From NCBI RefSeq assembly GCF_024508875.1, contig NZ_JANINU010000056.1:1-47500 (forward strand): a stretch of DNA of 47,500 bases, given 5' to 3'. Of this stretch, positions 1 to 8,817 are shown piece by piece (the stretch's first letter is position 1; each line of letters starts with the position of its first letter). The DNA comes from Phenylobacterium sp. (GTDB taxonomy: Bacteria; Pseudomonadota; Alphaproteobacteria; Caulobacterales; Caulobacteraceae). The position numbers were made by a program, and so were the translations under genes. Under the pieces are notes generated by a model that made no database searches, had not been told where the DNA came from, and worked only from the letters and a program-made list of their open reading frames with translations.

Positions 1-1
1 G

Positions 2-637
2 CGCCAGGCGGCGGTGCTCGCCGCCGACGCCGCCACGGCCGACGCCCTCTCCACGGCGCTGGCGGTGATGCCGCGCGAGGCGGGCCTGGCCCTGGCGGAG
101 GCGACGCCGGGCGTCGAGGCGCTGATGTTCGAGAATGGCGAAGCTTGGGCCACTTCGGGCTGGAATGCCTGCCAAACGGCCGCCCCGCTGCCCGCCGGCT
201 TTACCGTCGAGGTGACCTATAACCTGCCGAAGATCGAAGCGGCCAACTACAAGCGGCCCTTCGTGATCGTGTGGGTCACCGACCTGGAGAAGAACCCGAT
301 CAAGACCCTGCTGATCCAGGGGACTCGCCAGGACTGGCAGGAGGACAATTACGTCTGGTGGCGGCGCGTGGGCCGAAAGCAGCCGGGCGTCGTCGAGGCG
401 ATGGGCAAGCCGACCCGGGCCCCGGGCCGCTACAGCGTGACGTGGGACGGGACGGACGCGGACGGCAAGCGCGTCGCGCAGGGCAAGTACCTGATCAACG
501 TGGAGGCCGCGCGCGAGCACGGCGGCCATGCCTACCAGGCCATCGAGGTGACTTTGGGCGCCGCGCCGGCCACGGGTTCGGCCCCCGGCAAGGACGAACT
601 GGGCGCGACCCAGGTGCGCTACGGAAAGTCGAAGTAG
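2..637 (+). CDS. C-terminal part of an ApbE-DUF2271 fusion protein (5' end outside window)
   Basis: The frame is open from base 2, so the gene starts upstream; a GTG at 14 is available but is probably internal. About the first 48 visible residues resemble the C-terminus of ApbE (FAD:protein FMN transferase): an ATADALSTAL helix, then PGVEALMF and a NGEAWATSGW tail. From about residue 60 to 185 the protein matches DUF2271, a beta-rich periplasmic domain with a FlgD-like end (GRYSVTWDGTDADGKRVAQG). ApbE attaches FMN covalently to Thr/Ser of redox partner proteins outside the cytoplasm. The stop codon directly abuts the GTG start of the PepSY membrane protein, so the two are co-translated. The DUF2271 assignment is good; the ApbE part rests on a short stretch and is inferred. 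I cannot see the catalytic part of ApbE. Confidence 0.8.
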   Translation, partial: RQAAVLAADAATADALSTALAVMPREAGLALAEATPGVEALMFENGEAWATSGWNACQTAAPLPAGFTVEVTYNLPKIEAANYKRPFVIVWVTDLEKNPIKTLLIQGTRQDWQEDNYVWWRRVGRKQPGVVEAMGKPTRAPGRYSVTWDGTDADGKRVAQGKYLINVEAAREHGGHAYQAIEVTLGAAPATGSAPGKDELGATQVRYGKSK

Positions 638-1276
638 GTGAAGGCCGACGCCAAGCCGGGCGCCGCCCGCAAGCCGATCAACTGGAAGGTCGAGATCTAT
701 CGGCAGTCGCGCGCCTGGCACGGCTACCTGTCGGCGTTCGCCTTCCTGGCGCTGATCTTCTTCGCCGTGACGGGCCTGCTGCTGAACCATCCCGAATGGA
801 CGACCACCGACAAGGAGCCGCCGGCGCGGACGGTGACGGTTACCCTGGCCGAGGCCGAACTGGCGCGAGCGAAGGCTGCGGCCGATCCGGCTCGGGCGCT
901 GGGCGAGACCGTGGGGCGCAAGGTTCCGCTGATCGGCGCCTGGCAGAGTGGCGAGGTGATCGACGACGAGGCGCAACTGCGCTTCGAGGGGCCCAAGGGA
1001 TCGTCGGACGTCGTGGTCGATCTAGCCAGCGGCCGGACCGAAGTGGAGACCAAGCGCGCGCGCCTAGTCGATACGATCAACGAGCTGCACCGGGGCAAAA
1101 ACGCCAGCGCGGCCTGGAAAGCCGTCATCGACGCCTCGGCGATCGTCATCCTGCTGCTGTCGGTGGTCGGCTACGTGCTGTTCTTCAGCCTGCGCTTCCG
1201 GCTGCGCACCAGCCTGATCCTCACCGGCGTCAGCCTGCTGGGCCTGATCGGCGTGGTCGTCTTCCTCACGCCCTGA
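638..1276 (+). CDS. PepSY-associated transmembrane protein
   Basis: This is a 212-residue inner-membrane protein. It has one membrane helix near residues 28-49 (SAFAFLALIFFAVTGLLLNH, preceded by the typical RAWHGYL turn), a periplasmic PepSY-like domain of about 100 residues, and two closely spaced C-terminal helices (about 165-212). The RxWHGYL start and the TGLLLNHPE sequence are characteristic of PepSY_TM proteins, which carry electrons or haem-bound redox equivalents across the membrane beside flavinylated proteins. The GTG start follows the upstream stop without a gap, so it forms an operon with the ApbE-DUF2271 protein. The PepSY domain could be the flavin acceptor, but I did not locate a clear flavinylation motif. 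Confidence 0.85.
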   Translation: MKADAKPGAARKPINWKVEIYRQSRAWHGYLSAFAFLALIFFAVTGLLLNHPEWTTTDKEPPARTVTVTLAEAELARAKAAADPARALGETVGRKVPLIGAWQSGEVIDDEAQLRFEGPKGSSDVVVDLASGRTEVETKRARLVDTINELHRGKNASAAWKAVIDASAIVILLLSVVGYVLFFSLRFRLRTSLILTGVSLLGLIGVVVFLTP

Positions 1277-1293
1277 CGACGGCGCGCGGTCCG

Positions 1294-4200
1294 CTAACCG
1301 TCCGCGGCGATGACGACGAACGGGGCCCAGAAGGCCGGATGGGCCCATTCGGGCCGCCAGCCGGGCAACGCCGAGCCGTCCGGCTTGCGTCCCGTGCGCA
1401 CGGCCCGCATGGCGCGCTGCAGCGCCTGGGCCTTGGACAGCGCCGGATTGGCCTTCTGGATCGCCAGCGTCTGCACCGTCAGCGCTGCGGTGGCGTCGTC
1501 GAACACCCGCCAGTGGCTGACCAGCAGCGCGCGGGCGCCGGCGTAGAGGAAGGCGCGGGCCAGGCCGGAGAGGCTGTCGGCGCCGGGCGCACCGTCGCCG
1601 CCGGCGGTGTTGCAGGCTGAGAGGATCACCCAGTCGGCGGACAGGTCCAGGGTGGCGGCCTCGCTCGCCGTCAGGACGCCGTCGTCCTGGGGCGTGGGCC
1701 GCGCCGGCGTGCTGAGCAGCAGGCCAGGTTCGTTCAGGCCCTTGATCTCGTGCGAGAGGAGGCCATGGGTCGCGATCGCGATCACCCCCGCCCTGGCGAG
1801 ATCGGGCGAGTTGCGGATGGAGCTCTCCGTGGCGCGCGCGCCCAAGCGCACGCTGGCGGGCGGCGCGCCCAAGGTGCGCGCCATGGCGCGAAGCTCGTTG
1901 GCTGTGCCGGGAATGGGCGCGAAGACGCCGCCGTCGGACATGGCGCGGGAGGCCGGCGCCTGACCCTCGGGATCGCCGTAGCCGATGAACGACCATCGCG
2001 CAGCCGGCGCCCGCGCCGCCGCTGAAGCCGTGCGAAGGCTGGCGATCGACGGCAAGGTGGTCAGCGCGTAGCGGTCGGCAAGCCAATGGGCGGACGCCAA
2101 CGCCTGCGGCCGCGATTGCGCGGCCCCGGAAGGCGTCGTGGGCAGCAGTCCGAGGGGCAGGCCGCCGAAGGCGCCCGAGGTGGTGACGAACAGGCGATCG
2201 ACGCCGGGCAGGGCGCCCTCCACCGGCGCGATCAGGTCGCGGTAGAGGCTGTACGCCGTCTGCAGGTCGAAGGGCGCCACGCTGGCGTCCCCCGCGGGCC
2301 GCGCCTTCCCACAGGCCCCGTCATCGACCTGGCAGCGCAGTGCCCGGATGCGGGCCTCCAGCTCGGCTTGGCGACCTTCGAGCCGGTTCCACGACACCTT
2401 GGTGTGCGAGAGCGCGAAGACGTGGACGTCGTCGCCCGTCGGGACGATGAACAGGATGCCCTCACCCGGGCGCAACCGCCGTTGGGCGCGGGCGATGGAG
2501 AGCGCGGGGGGCGAGATGGCCTCGGCGTAGTTCGGGTTGTCCTTCTGCAGTCGCGCGTCCAGATCGGCGAGCTCACGGCCCACCGCGTCGAGGGCGGCGC
2601 CGACGCGGGCGGCCTTGGCGGGGTCGTCCTGGGGCAGAGCGCGGGCGAGCTGCCCCTCGATCTGGCGCACCTCTCCGGCCAGCGCCTGCCGCACCCGCGC
2701 ATCCTTCGCCGCGGTCTTGCGGGTGAACGAGGCGCGCGCGGCAGTCTGGGCCAGGGCGCGCGCGGCTGGAGAGACTTCAAGGTCCTGCGCGGCTGTGAAC
2801 GCCTGGTCCTGCAGGCGGGCCAGTTCAGCCGGTTGTTCGCGCGAGGCCAGCCACGCGAGACGGAGATAGCGGCGGAACACCGGCTCGGACTGGCCTAGCT
2901 CCGCGTCGGCCCGAGCCCGGCGGATGGCCGCGTCGGGATCCGAGCCCGTGGTCTTGAGGTCGGCCGAGCGACGCGCGCGGACGATCGCCACCGCGCGGGA
3001 CGCCAGCTCCTCGGCGCCGGCGTTGGACGCCATGCGGTGCTGAGTCTCGGCCAGGGCGTCGTAGGTCGCGGCGGTCAGCGGATGCTTCTCGCCCAGCGCC
3101 GCGCGACGCACGTCCAGGGCGCGGCTGAGCATGGGCTCGGCGTCGCGATAGCGGCCGCGGGCGTTCAGGTCGCCGGCGAGGGCCGCGTAGGCCCGGGCCG
3201 TGGCGGGATCGGCGTCTCCCTTTGCCGCGCGGACGATCTCCAGCGCCTTCCGGTGCAGCCGCTCGGCCTCGGCCGCCTTGCCGAGAGCCGCGAGGTTGTC
3301 GCCGAGCGCGCCATAGCTCGCGCCGGTGTCGGCATGCCGTTCCCCCAGAACCTTGCGGCGTGTCTCCAGCGCCTCCCGCAGCAACGGCGCGGCTTCAGCA
3401 TGCCGCTTCTGGGCGTCGAAGTTGGCTCCAAGCGCGGCCGCGTCCGAGGCGGTGGCGGCATGGCGCAGGCCGCGCACCTGGCGGTCGGTGGCCAGGGCGA
3501 GGCGCAGCAGCGGCTCGGCCTCCGCGTGCCGGCCTTGCGCGTCCAGGTTTGCACCCATCCGGGCATAGGCCTGGGCTGTCGCCGCGTCCCGCTCGCCGAA
3601 CACCTCGCGACGGATCGCCAGTGAGCGGCGGTGCAGCGGTTCGGCCTCCACCTGCCGGCCGAGATCGTCGAGAGTCGCGGCCAGCGCGCCGAGGTCTGCG
3701 GCGAACTGCGGATCCTTCTCCGCCAGCAGGTGTCCGTCGAGCTCGACCGCCTGTCTGTAGAGCGGCTCGGCCTCGGCGGGACGGGACTGGGCGCGAACCA
3801 CGTCGGCGACGGCGACGAGCGCGGCGACCGCTTCCGCCGACCTTTCGCCGAATCGTCCGCGACTTGCGGCCAGCAGCTCACGGCGTAGCGGCTCGGCCTC
3901 CGGAAACCGACCGCGCCGTTCCAGCACGCCCGCCAGGTTCGACAGGGCCAGAAGCGTCTGTGGGTCGCGCGGCCCGAGCGCCCGGCGATCGATCTCCAGG
4001 GCTCGGCGATAGTAAGGCTCGGCCTCGGCCTCCTTGCCCTGGCGCGCAAGCGCTTGACCGATCCAGGACCAGGAGACCGCCGTGACCGCGGCGTCCTCGC
4101 CGTAGGCGCGCCGTTCGATGACCAGGCGCTGGCGGGTGATCCTCTCCAGCTCGGCCCACTTGCCCGCCGAGCGCGCGGCTTCCCCCCGCACCACAAGGTC

Positions 4201-4335
4201 CTGCCAGGCGCTCGTTTCCTTCGACGTCAGGGCGCGCGGCGTGGACGCCGCCGGCGCCGCAGGCGCGACGGCGGGTATAGCAACGCAAAGCAGCGTCGCG
4301 GCCGCTATGCCCGCGCGCCGGGTCCGGGGTCGCAT
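1294..4335 (-). CDS. Secreted TPR-CHAT protein (caspase-like)
   Basis: This 1013-residue protein begins with a signal peptide (MRPRTRRAGIAAATLLC, AAPAA cleavage region), followed by about nine tetratricopeptide units with a 42-residue period (about 86-445; the repeated pattern is AEAEPLxRRAL). A helical linker follows, then a C-terminal CHAT domain (about 610-1013). The catalytic pair of the caspase-like fold is visible: His857 in VIAIATHGLL and Cys908 in VILSACNTAGG, followed by the usual SLSGLARAFLYAGARALLVSHW core. CHAT proteins are cysteine proteases or protease-derived scaffolds, often with TPRs as the sensing part. The ATG at 4335 has a GAGGACGGG Shine-Dalgarno and lies 37 bases behind the LuxR regulator gene, so the two are probably one transcript. 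Export to the periplasm is predicted; the substrate is unknown. Confidence 0.9.
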   Translation of the reverse strand: MRPRTRRAGIAAATLLCVAIPAVAPAAPAASTPRALTSKETSAWQDLVVRGEAARSAGKWAELERITRQRLVIERRAYGEDAAVTAVSWSWIGQALARQGKEAEAEPYYRRALEIDRRALGPRDPQTLLALSNLAGVLERRGRFPEAEPLRRELLAASRGRFGERSAEAVAALVAVADVVRAQSRPAEAEPLYRQAVELDGHLLAEKDPQFAADLGALAATLDDLGRQVEAEPLHRRSLAIRREVFGERDAATAQAYARMGANLDAQGRHAEAEPLLRLALATDRQVRGLRHAATASDAAALGANFDAQKRHAEAAPLLREALETRRKVLGERHADTGASYGALGDNLAALGKAAEAERLHRKALEIVRAAKGDADPATARAYAALAGDLNARGRYRDAEPMLSRALDVRRAALGEKHPLTAATYDALAETQHRMASNAGAEELASRAVAIVRARRSADLKTTGSDPDAAIRRARADAELGQSEPVFRRYLRLAWLASREQPAELARLQDQAFTAAQDLEVSPAARALAQTAARASFTRKTAAKDARVRQALAGEVRQIEGQLARALPQDDPAKAARVGAALDAVGRELADLDARLQKDNPNYAEAISPPALSIARAQRRLRPGEGILFIVPTGDDVHVFALSHTKVSWNRLEGRQAELEARIRALRCQVDDGACGKARPAGDASVAPFDLQTAYSLYRDLIAPVEGALPGVDRLFVTTSGAFGGLPLGLLPTTPSGAAQSRPQALASAHWLADRYALTTLPSIASLRTASAAARAPAARWSFIGYGDPEGQAPASRAMSDGGVFAPIPGTANELRAMARTLGAPPASVRLGARATESSIRNSPDLARAGVIAIATHGLLSHEIKGLNEPGLLLSTPARPTPQDDGVLTASEAATLDLSADWVILSACNTAGGDGAPGADSLSGLARAFLYAGARALLVSHWRVFDDATAALTVQTLAIQKANPALSKAQALQRAMRAVRTGRKPDGSALPGWRPEWAHPAFWAPFVVIAADG

Positions 4336-4372
4336 GCGCCCGTCCTCTTACGAATCTCCCACCGCCCTGACC

Positions 4373-5212
4373 TTACTCGCTCGGCGCCTTGCTCCGCACC
4401 GGACCTGACGCCGCACCGGCTCCCGTGGAGCCGATATATCCGAGGGTCGCCGCCCGCTGGATCGCTTGCGAGCGGCCGGTGACGCGCAGCTTGCGCGCGG
4501 CGTTGGTCACATGAAACCGCACGGTGGGCAGCGAAATGGCCACCAACTCGGCGATCTCCGCATCGGTCTTTCCCGCCGCCGCCCACTTGAGGCACTGGAT
4601 CTCGCGCCGCGTCAGGCGCGCGGGGGGCTGGTCCGAGCCGGCGACGGTCTCTTCGTACGTCGCGACAAACTTGAGGGCGAGCACGTGGAGCTCGGCGGCG
4701 TGCCGGGCGAAGGCGTCCGCCACGTCGAACGCTTCGTCGTCGGTTGCCCAGACCACCGCGCCGATGACGCCTCCCGGGAGGTAGGCGGGCGCCACGATGG
4801 CGGCGCCCACCCCATAGGTATCGATCGGGCCTTCCGCCGTGATCGCGTCGAGCGCGCGGTTCGGCCGCCAGGAGGCGAAGCGGCCGCCGGCGAAGTAGAA
4901 CGGCTCCGAACAGGCCCGCGAGGCGTGGATGAAGGCGGCGCGCAGCGCGAAGCCATGATCTTCCCAATAGCGAAGGTCGGGATCCACCCAATGGAAGAGC
5001 GTCTCGGCGAAGGGGCGGCCGTCGGGGCCCGTCGGCGGGGTGGTCGACGAAATGTCAGCCGCGGCCGCCACGTATGGCAGTCCGATCTGCGCGCCGATGC
5101 GCACGATCTCGCGGGCCAAGGCCTCGGCGTCGGTAAGCAAGCGAGCGCCCCCTATCACTTCCGCTAGCTTGTTCGGTGTGGCCAGCGCCCGCAAGGTCGG
5201 ATCCAATAACAA
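4373..5212 (-). CDS. LuxR-family transcriptional regulator with N-terminal ligand-binding domain
   Basis: The 279-residue protein has an N-terminal autoinducer-binding-like domain (about 25-200) and a C-terminal LuxR/FixJ helix-turn-helix (about 210-270: LTRREIQCLKWAAAGKTDAE, then the recognition helix around SLPTVRFHVTNAARKL). The start given is a TTG only 26 bases from the divergent TonB receptor start. A GTG at 5158 would leave about 80 bases for divergent promoters and is an equally reasonable start. There is no adjacent luxI-type synthase, so this is a LuxR 'solo'. Position suggests it controls the divergent receptor operon and/or the downstream CHAT gene; that is inference. Confidence 0.85.
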   Translation of the reverse strand: MLLDPTLRALATPNKLAEVIGGARLLTDAEALAREIVRIGAQIGLPYVAAAADISSTTPPTGPDGRPFAETLFHWVDPDLRYWEDHGFALRAAFIHASRACSEPFYFAGGRFASWRPNRALDAITAEGPIDTYGVGAAIVAPAYLPGGVIGAVVWATDDEAFDVADAFARHAAELHVLALKFVATYEETVAGSDQPPARLTRREIQCLKWAAAGKTDAEIAELVAISLPTVRFHVTNAARKLRVTGRSQAIQRAATLGYIGSTGAGAASGPVRSKAPSE

Positions 5213-5238
5213 CGCCCGATGAGGCGAGGGGAGGAATG

Positions 5239-7608
5239 ATGAAGTTGCGGAGATGGGCGCCGTCGGCCCTGGTGCTGGCGGCCGTTTGCGTTTCGGGACA
5301 GGCGCTGGCTGCCGAAGCCGAAGTTCCCGAGGTCGATGCGGTGATCGTGACGGCCCAGAAGCGCGAGCAGAAGCTCCAGGACGTACCCATCGTCGTGAAC
5401 GTCGTGTCGGGCCAGCAACTGCAGGACGCCGGCGTGCGGGATGTGAAGGATCTGCAGGTCCTTACCCCTGGCCTCAGCGTGACCTCTTCCACCGGCAGCG
5501 CCCAAACCTCCATCCGCATTCGCGGGGTCGGCACCATCGGCGACAACCCGGGCCTGGAATCCTCGGTCGGCACCGTCGTCGACGGCGTCTATCGCGCCCG
5601 CAGCGGCGTCGCGTTCGGTGACCTGGGCGAACTGGAGCGCATCGAGGTGCTGAAGGGGCCGCAGGGCACCGTCTTCGGCAAGAACACCTCCGCCGGCGTG
5701 ATCAACGTGATCACCAAGGCCCCCGAGTTCGACTTCGGCGCCAACGCCGAGCTGACCTATGGCAACTACGACGCCCGTGGCGCGGCGTTCAGCGTGACCG
5801 GCCCGATCGGCGAGACGCTCGCCGGCCGGGTCTTCGCCGCCATCCGCAAGCGCGACGGGTTCCTGCATGTGCGGAACGGCGCCGGGCCGAGCACCCAATC
5901 GCGGAACGAGGACCAGGACGTCGCCACCATCCGTGGGCAGCTGCTGTGGCTGCCGTCGGATACGCTGACGATCCGCGCGATGGCCGACTACACGCGGCGC
6001 GACGAACACTGCTGCCTGACGATGACGACGCTGGTCGGCCCCACGGGCGCGCTGATCGACGCGGTGGCCGCCGACGAAGGCACGGTGCGCCCCGCCGATC
6101 CCTTCCGCCGACTGACCTATGCCAACCGGGAATCCGCGCAGGACATCCGGGACAAGGGCGTCTCGCTGCAGGCGGACTGGGAGATCAATCCGGACGTCAC
6201 CCTGACCTCGATCACGGCCTGGCGTGACTGGCAGAACGTCCAGGGCGCGGACATCGACTTCTCGTCGGCCGACATCTGGTACCGTCCTAGCGACGGGCGG
6301 ACGTTCAACAAGTTCGAGACCTTCTCGCAGGAGGTCCGGGTCGCCGGCCGGGCGGGCCCGCTCGACTGGATGGTGGGCGGCTACTACTCGGACGAGCAGC
6401 TCGACAACAGCGCGTTCACGCCGTTCGGGACGTCGTACGAGACCTACTTCAGCCTGCTGCTTTCGGGCGGGACCAACCCGACAACCGTCTCGGCGCTGAC
6501 GGGTATCCCGGCGGGCCAGAACTTCATCCCGGGCCAGGGCTCGTACGACCGCTTCGACCACTCCAGCAAGGGCTGGGCGGTGTTCACGAACAACACCTGG
6601 CACGTGACCGACGCGCTCGAGCTGACCTTCGGCCTCCGCTACAGCGACGACACCAAGAAGGTCTTCGCCCAGTACCGTAACACGGCGCCCGGCAACGCCT
6701 GCGCGGCGGCCATCGCCCGGCCGATTCCGGCCGCGGCCCGCTCGGCGATCTGCGCGCCCGGCGCGGACCCGGCGTTCAACGACGTCGACACCCGCCAGCG
6801 GCGCAGCGAGGATCGTCTGGGCGGCACCGCCAAGGCCAGCTATCGCTTCACGCCGCAGCTCATGGCCTACGTCTCGTACGCCAACAGCCACAAGAGCGGC
6901 GGCTTCAACCTGGACCGCGCGCGCCTCGGCCCGGGCGTGATCAACCCGGACACCAGCTTCGCGGCCGAGACCGTCGAAAGCTACGAGGCCGGCTTCAAGA
7001 GCCAGCTCTTCGAGAACCGCCTCATCCTGAACGCGGCCGCCTTCGACCAGACGTTCGAGCACTTCCAGCTCAACACCTTCACCGGCATCAGCTTCGTGGT
7101 GGCCTCGATCCCCAAGGTCACGTCCAAGGGCGTCGACATGGACCTCGTCTGGCGCACGCCGGTCCCGGGCCTGACGGCGACGGGCGGCGTGACCTATGCC
7201 GTGACCCAGTTCGGCAACTTCGCGCCGACGGCCGGTGTGGGACCACGCCTGCCGGGCTCGCGCCTGTCCTACGCGCCGCTGTGGTCGGCGTCGTGGTCTG
7301 CGGCCTATGAGAACGAGATCGCCGACGGCCTGAAGCTGCGTGCCAGCCTCTCGGGCCGCTACACCTCGCCGTACAACACCGGGTCGAACCTCGATCCCCT
7401 TAAGATCCAGAAGGAGTTGACCCTCTGGAACGGGCGGATCGGCCTGGGCGCCGCCGACGACCGCTGGACCGTCGAGCTGTTCGCCCAGAACCTGACCAAT
7501 GAGGACTACTACCAGGTGGTGGTCGATCAGCCGCTGCAGTCAGGCACCTACGCGGCGTTCCTGGGCGCGCCGCGCACGTGGGGCGTCACGTTGCGGTCCA
7601 AGTTCTAG
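5239..7608 (+). CDS. TonB-dependent outer-membrane receptor
   Basis: A 789-residue receptor with a signal peptide (MKLRRWAPSALVLAAVCVSG, QALA cleavage), a TonB box-like start (DAVIVTAQKREQ), a plug domain (about 35-160, with IRIRGVGTIG and RIEVLKGPQGTVFGKNTSAG) and a 22-strand-type barrel ending in the aromatic C-terminus TLRSKF. It belongs to the large Caulobacter/sphingomonad class that imports bulky or scarce substrates with TonB/ExbBD energy. Two ATGs are adjacent (5236 and 5239); I chose 5239 because the AGGGGAGG at 5227-5234 is better spaced from it. It is followed after 14 bases by an acyl-CoA dehydrogenase and then a MerR regulator and an MpaB-type oxygenase, which suggests a hydrophobic, CoA-activated substrate. 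The substrate cannot be read from sequence. Confidence 0.93.
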   Translation: MKLRRWAPSALVLAAVCVSGQALAAEAEVPEVDAVIVTAQKREQKLQDVPIVVNVVSGQQLQDAGVRDVKDLQVLTPGLSVTSSTGSAQTSIRIRGVGTIGDNPGLESSVGTVVDGVYRARSGVAFGDLGELERIEVLKGPQGTVFGKNTSAGVINVITKAPEFDFGANAELTYGNYDARGAAFSVTGPIGETLAGRVFAAIRKRDGFLHVRNGAGPSTQSRNEDQDVATIRGQLLWLPSDTLTIRAMADYTRRDEHCCLTMTTLVGPTGALIDAVAADEGTVRPADPFRRLTYANRESAQDIRDKGVSLQADWEINPDVTLTSITAWRDWQNVQGADIDFSSADIWYRPSDGRTFNKFETFSQEVRVAGRAGPLDWMVGGYYSDEQLDNSAFTPFGTSYETYFSLLLSGGTNPTTVSALTGIPAGQNFIPGQGSYDRFDHSSKGWAVFTNNTWHVTDALELTFGLRYSDDTKKVFAQYRNTAPGNACAAAIARPIPAAARSAICAPGADPAFNDVDTRQRRSEDRLGGTAKASYRFTPQLMAYVSYANSHKSGGFNLDRARLGPGVINPDTSFAAETVESYEAGFKSQLFENRLILNAAAFDQTFEHFQLNTFTGISFVVASIPKVTSKGVDMDLVWRTPVPGLTATGGVTYAVTQFGNFAPTAGVGPRLPGSRLSYAPLWSASWSAAYENEIADGLKLRASLSGRYTSPYNTGSNLDPLKIQKELTLWNGRIGLGAADDRWTVELFAQNLTNEDYYQVVVDQPLQSGTYAAFLGAPRTWGVTLRSKF

Positions 7609-7622
7609 GGGAGCGTCGTTGC

Positions 7623-8804
7623 GTGGATCTTGAGCTGAGCCCCGAGGATCTGGCGTTCCGCGACGAGGTGCGGGCGTTCCTCGACGCCAACCTCACGCCC
7701 GAGCTGCGCCGCGCGGGCGAGCGGCTGACCAGCGTCTTCTGCGAGCCGCGCCACAGTCTGCCGTGGCAGAAGATCCTGCACGCGCGCGGCTGGGCGGCGC
7801 CTGCCTGGCCCAAGCAGTACGGCGGGCCCGGCTGGAGCGAGGTGCAGCGGGCGATCTTCGCGGCCGAGTGCGCGCGGGCGGGAACACCGAACCTGTCGCC
7901 CATGGGCCTGAAGATGGTCGGGCCGGTGATCATGGGGTTCGGCACGCCCGAGCAGAAGGCGTACTACCTGCCGCGCATCCTCTCGGGCGAGGACTACTGG
8001 TGCCAGGGCTACTCCGAGCCGGGTTCGGGATCGGACCTCGCGTCGCTGCAGCTTCGGGCGGTAAGTGACGGCGATCACTACGTTCTCGATGGGTCGAAGA
8101 TCTGGACGACCCATGCGCACCACGCCAACCGCATGTTCTGCCTGGTGCGCACCTCGACCGAGGGCAAGCCGCAGCAGGGGATCACCTTCCTGCTGCTGGA
8201 GATGGACACGCCCGGCATCGGCGTGAAGCCAATCATCACCCTGGCCGGCGAGCACGAGGTGAACCAGGTGTTCTTCGACGGGGTGCGCGTGCCCAAGGCG
8301 AACCGCATCGGCGAGGAGAACCAGGGCTGGACGGTGGCCAAGTACCTGCTGGAGTTCGAACGGGGCGGCGGCTCCGCGCCCGGCCTGCAGGTCGGATTGG
8401 AGCGCGCGCAGCGGATCGCCGTCGCGTCGCATGCCGACGATGCGGCGCACCGCCGCCGGCTGGCCGAGACCGAGATCGCAGTGACCGCGATCGACATGTC
8501 GGAGCGGATGATCCTGTCGGCGCTGGCGGGCGGCAAGAATCCGGGGCCGGCGTCGTCGATGCTGAAGATCAACGGCACCGAAGCGATGCAGCGGATCGAT
8601 GAGATCTCCGTCGCCGCCCTGGGCGCCTACGCCGGCGTCGACCAGCCGGAGGCGCGCGAGGCGGGGTCGAACGCCGAGCCGATCGGCCCGGACGAGGGCC
8701 TAGTGGCCATGCCGCGTTACCTGAACAACCGGGCCGCCTCGATCTACGGCGGCTCCAACGAAATCCAGAGGGACATCATCGCCCGGCTCGTGCTCGGGCT
8801 TTGA
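7623..8804 (+). CDS. Acyl-CoA dehydrogenase family protein
   Basis: A 393-residue FAD enzyme of the acyl-CoA dehydrogenase family. It would catalyse alpha,beta-dehydrogenation of an acyl-CoA and pass electrons to ETF. Visible landmarks are the N-terminal helical domain (LSPEDLAFRDEVRAFLDANL), the FAD/substrate middle domain (CQGYSEPGSGSDLASLQ, DGSKIWTTHAHHA), and the C-terminal end with YLNNRAASIYGGSNEIQRD. The length and layout fit the pimeloyl-CoA or steroid-side-chain type (FadE-like) rather than short-chain enzymes. I used the GTG at 7623, which has GGGGAG at a suitable distance; a longer frame upstream would overlap the receptor gene. It is in one operon with the receptor and the MerR gene. 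Confidence 0.9.
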   Translation: MDLELSPEDLAFRDEVRAFLDANLTPELRRAGERLTSVFCEPRHSLPWQKILHARGWAAPAWPKQYGGPGWSEVQRAIFAAECARAGTPNLSPMGLKMVGPVIMGFGTPEQKAYYLPRILSGEDYWCQGYSEPGSGSDLASLQLRAVSDGDHYVLDGSKIWTTHAHHANRMFCLVRTSTEGKPQQGITFLLLEMDTPGIGVKPIITLAGEHEVNQVFFDGVRVPKANRIGEENQGWTVAKYLLEFERGGGSAPGLQVGLERAQRIAVASHADDAAHRRRLAETEIAVTAIDMSERMILSALAGGKNPGPASSMLKINGTEAMQRIDEISVAALGAYAGVDQPEAREAGSNAEPIGPDEGLVAMPRYLNNRAASIYGGSNEIQRDIIARLVLGL

Positions 8805-8817
8805 GGAGGAAAGACCG

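Noticed and set aside
3000..4080. Recurring similar DNA segments that could suggest a repeat array or CRISPR
   Set aside because: They have a period of about 126 bases and encode the 42-residue TPR units of the CHAT protein; spacers and identical repeats are absent.
5164..7062. A 632-codon open frame on the minus strand opposite the first TonB receptor
   Set aside because: It is antisense to a well supported receptor, has an Arg/Gly/Val-rich composition typical of GC-rich shadows, and shows no domain pattern.
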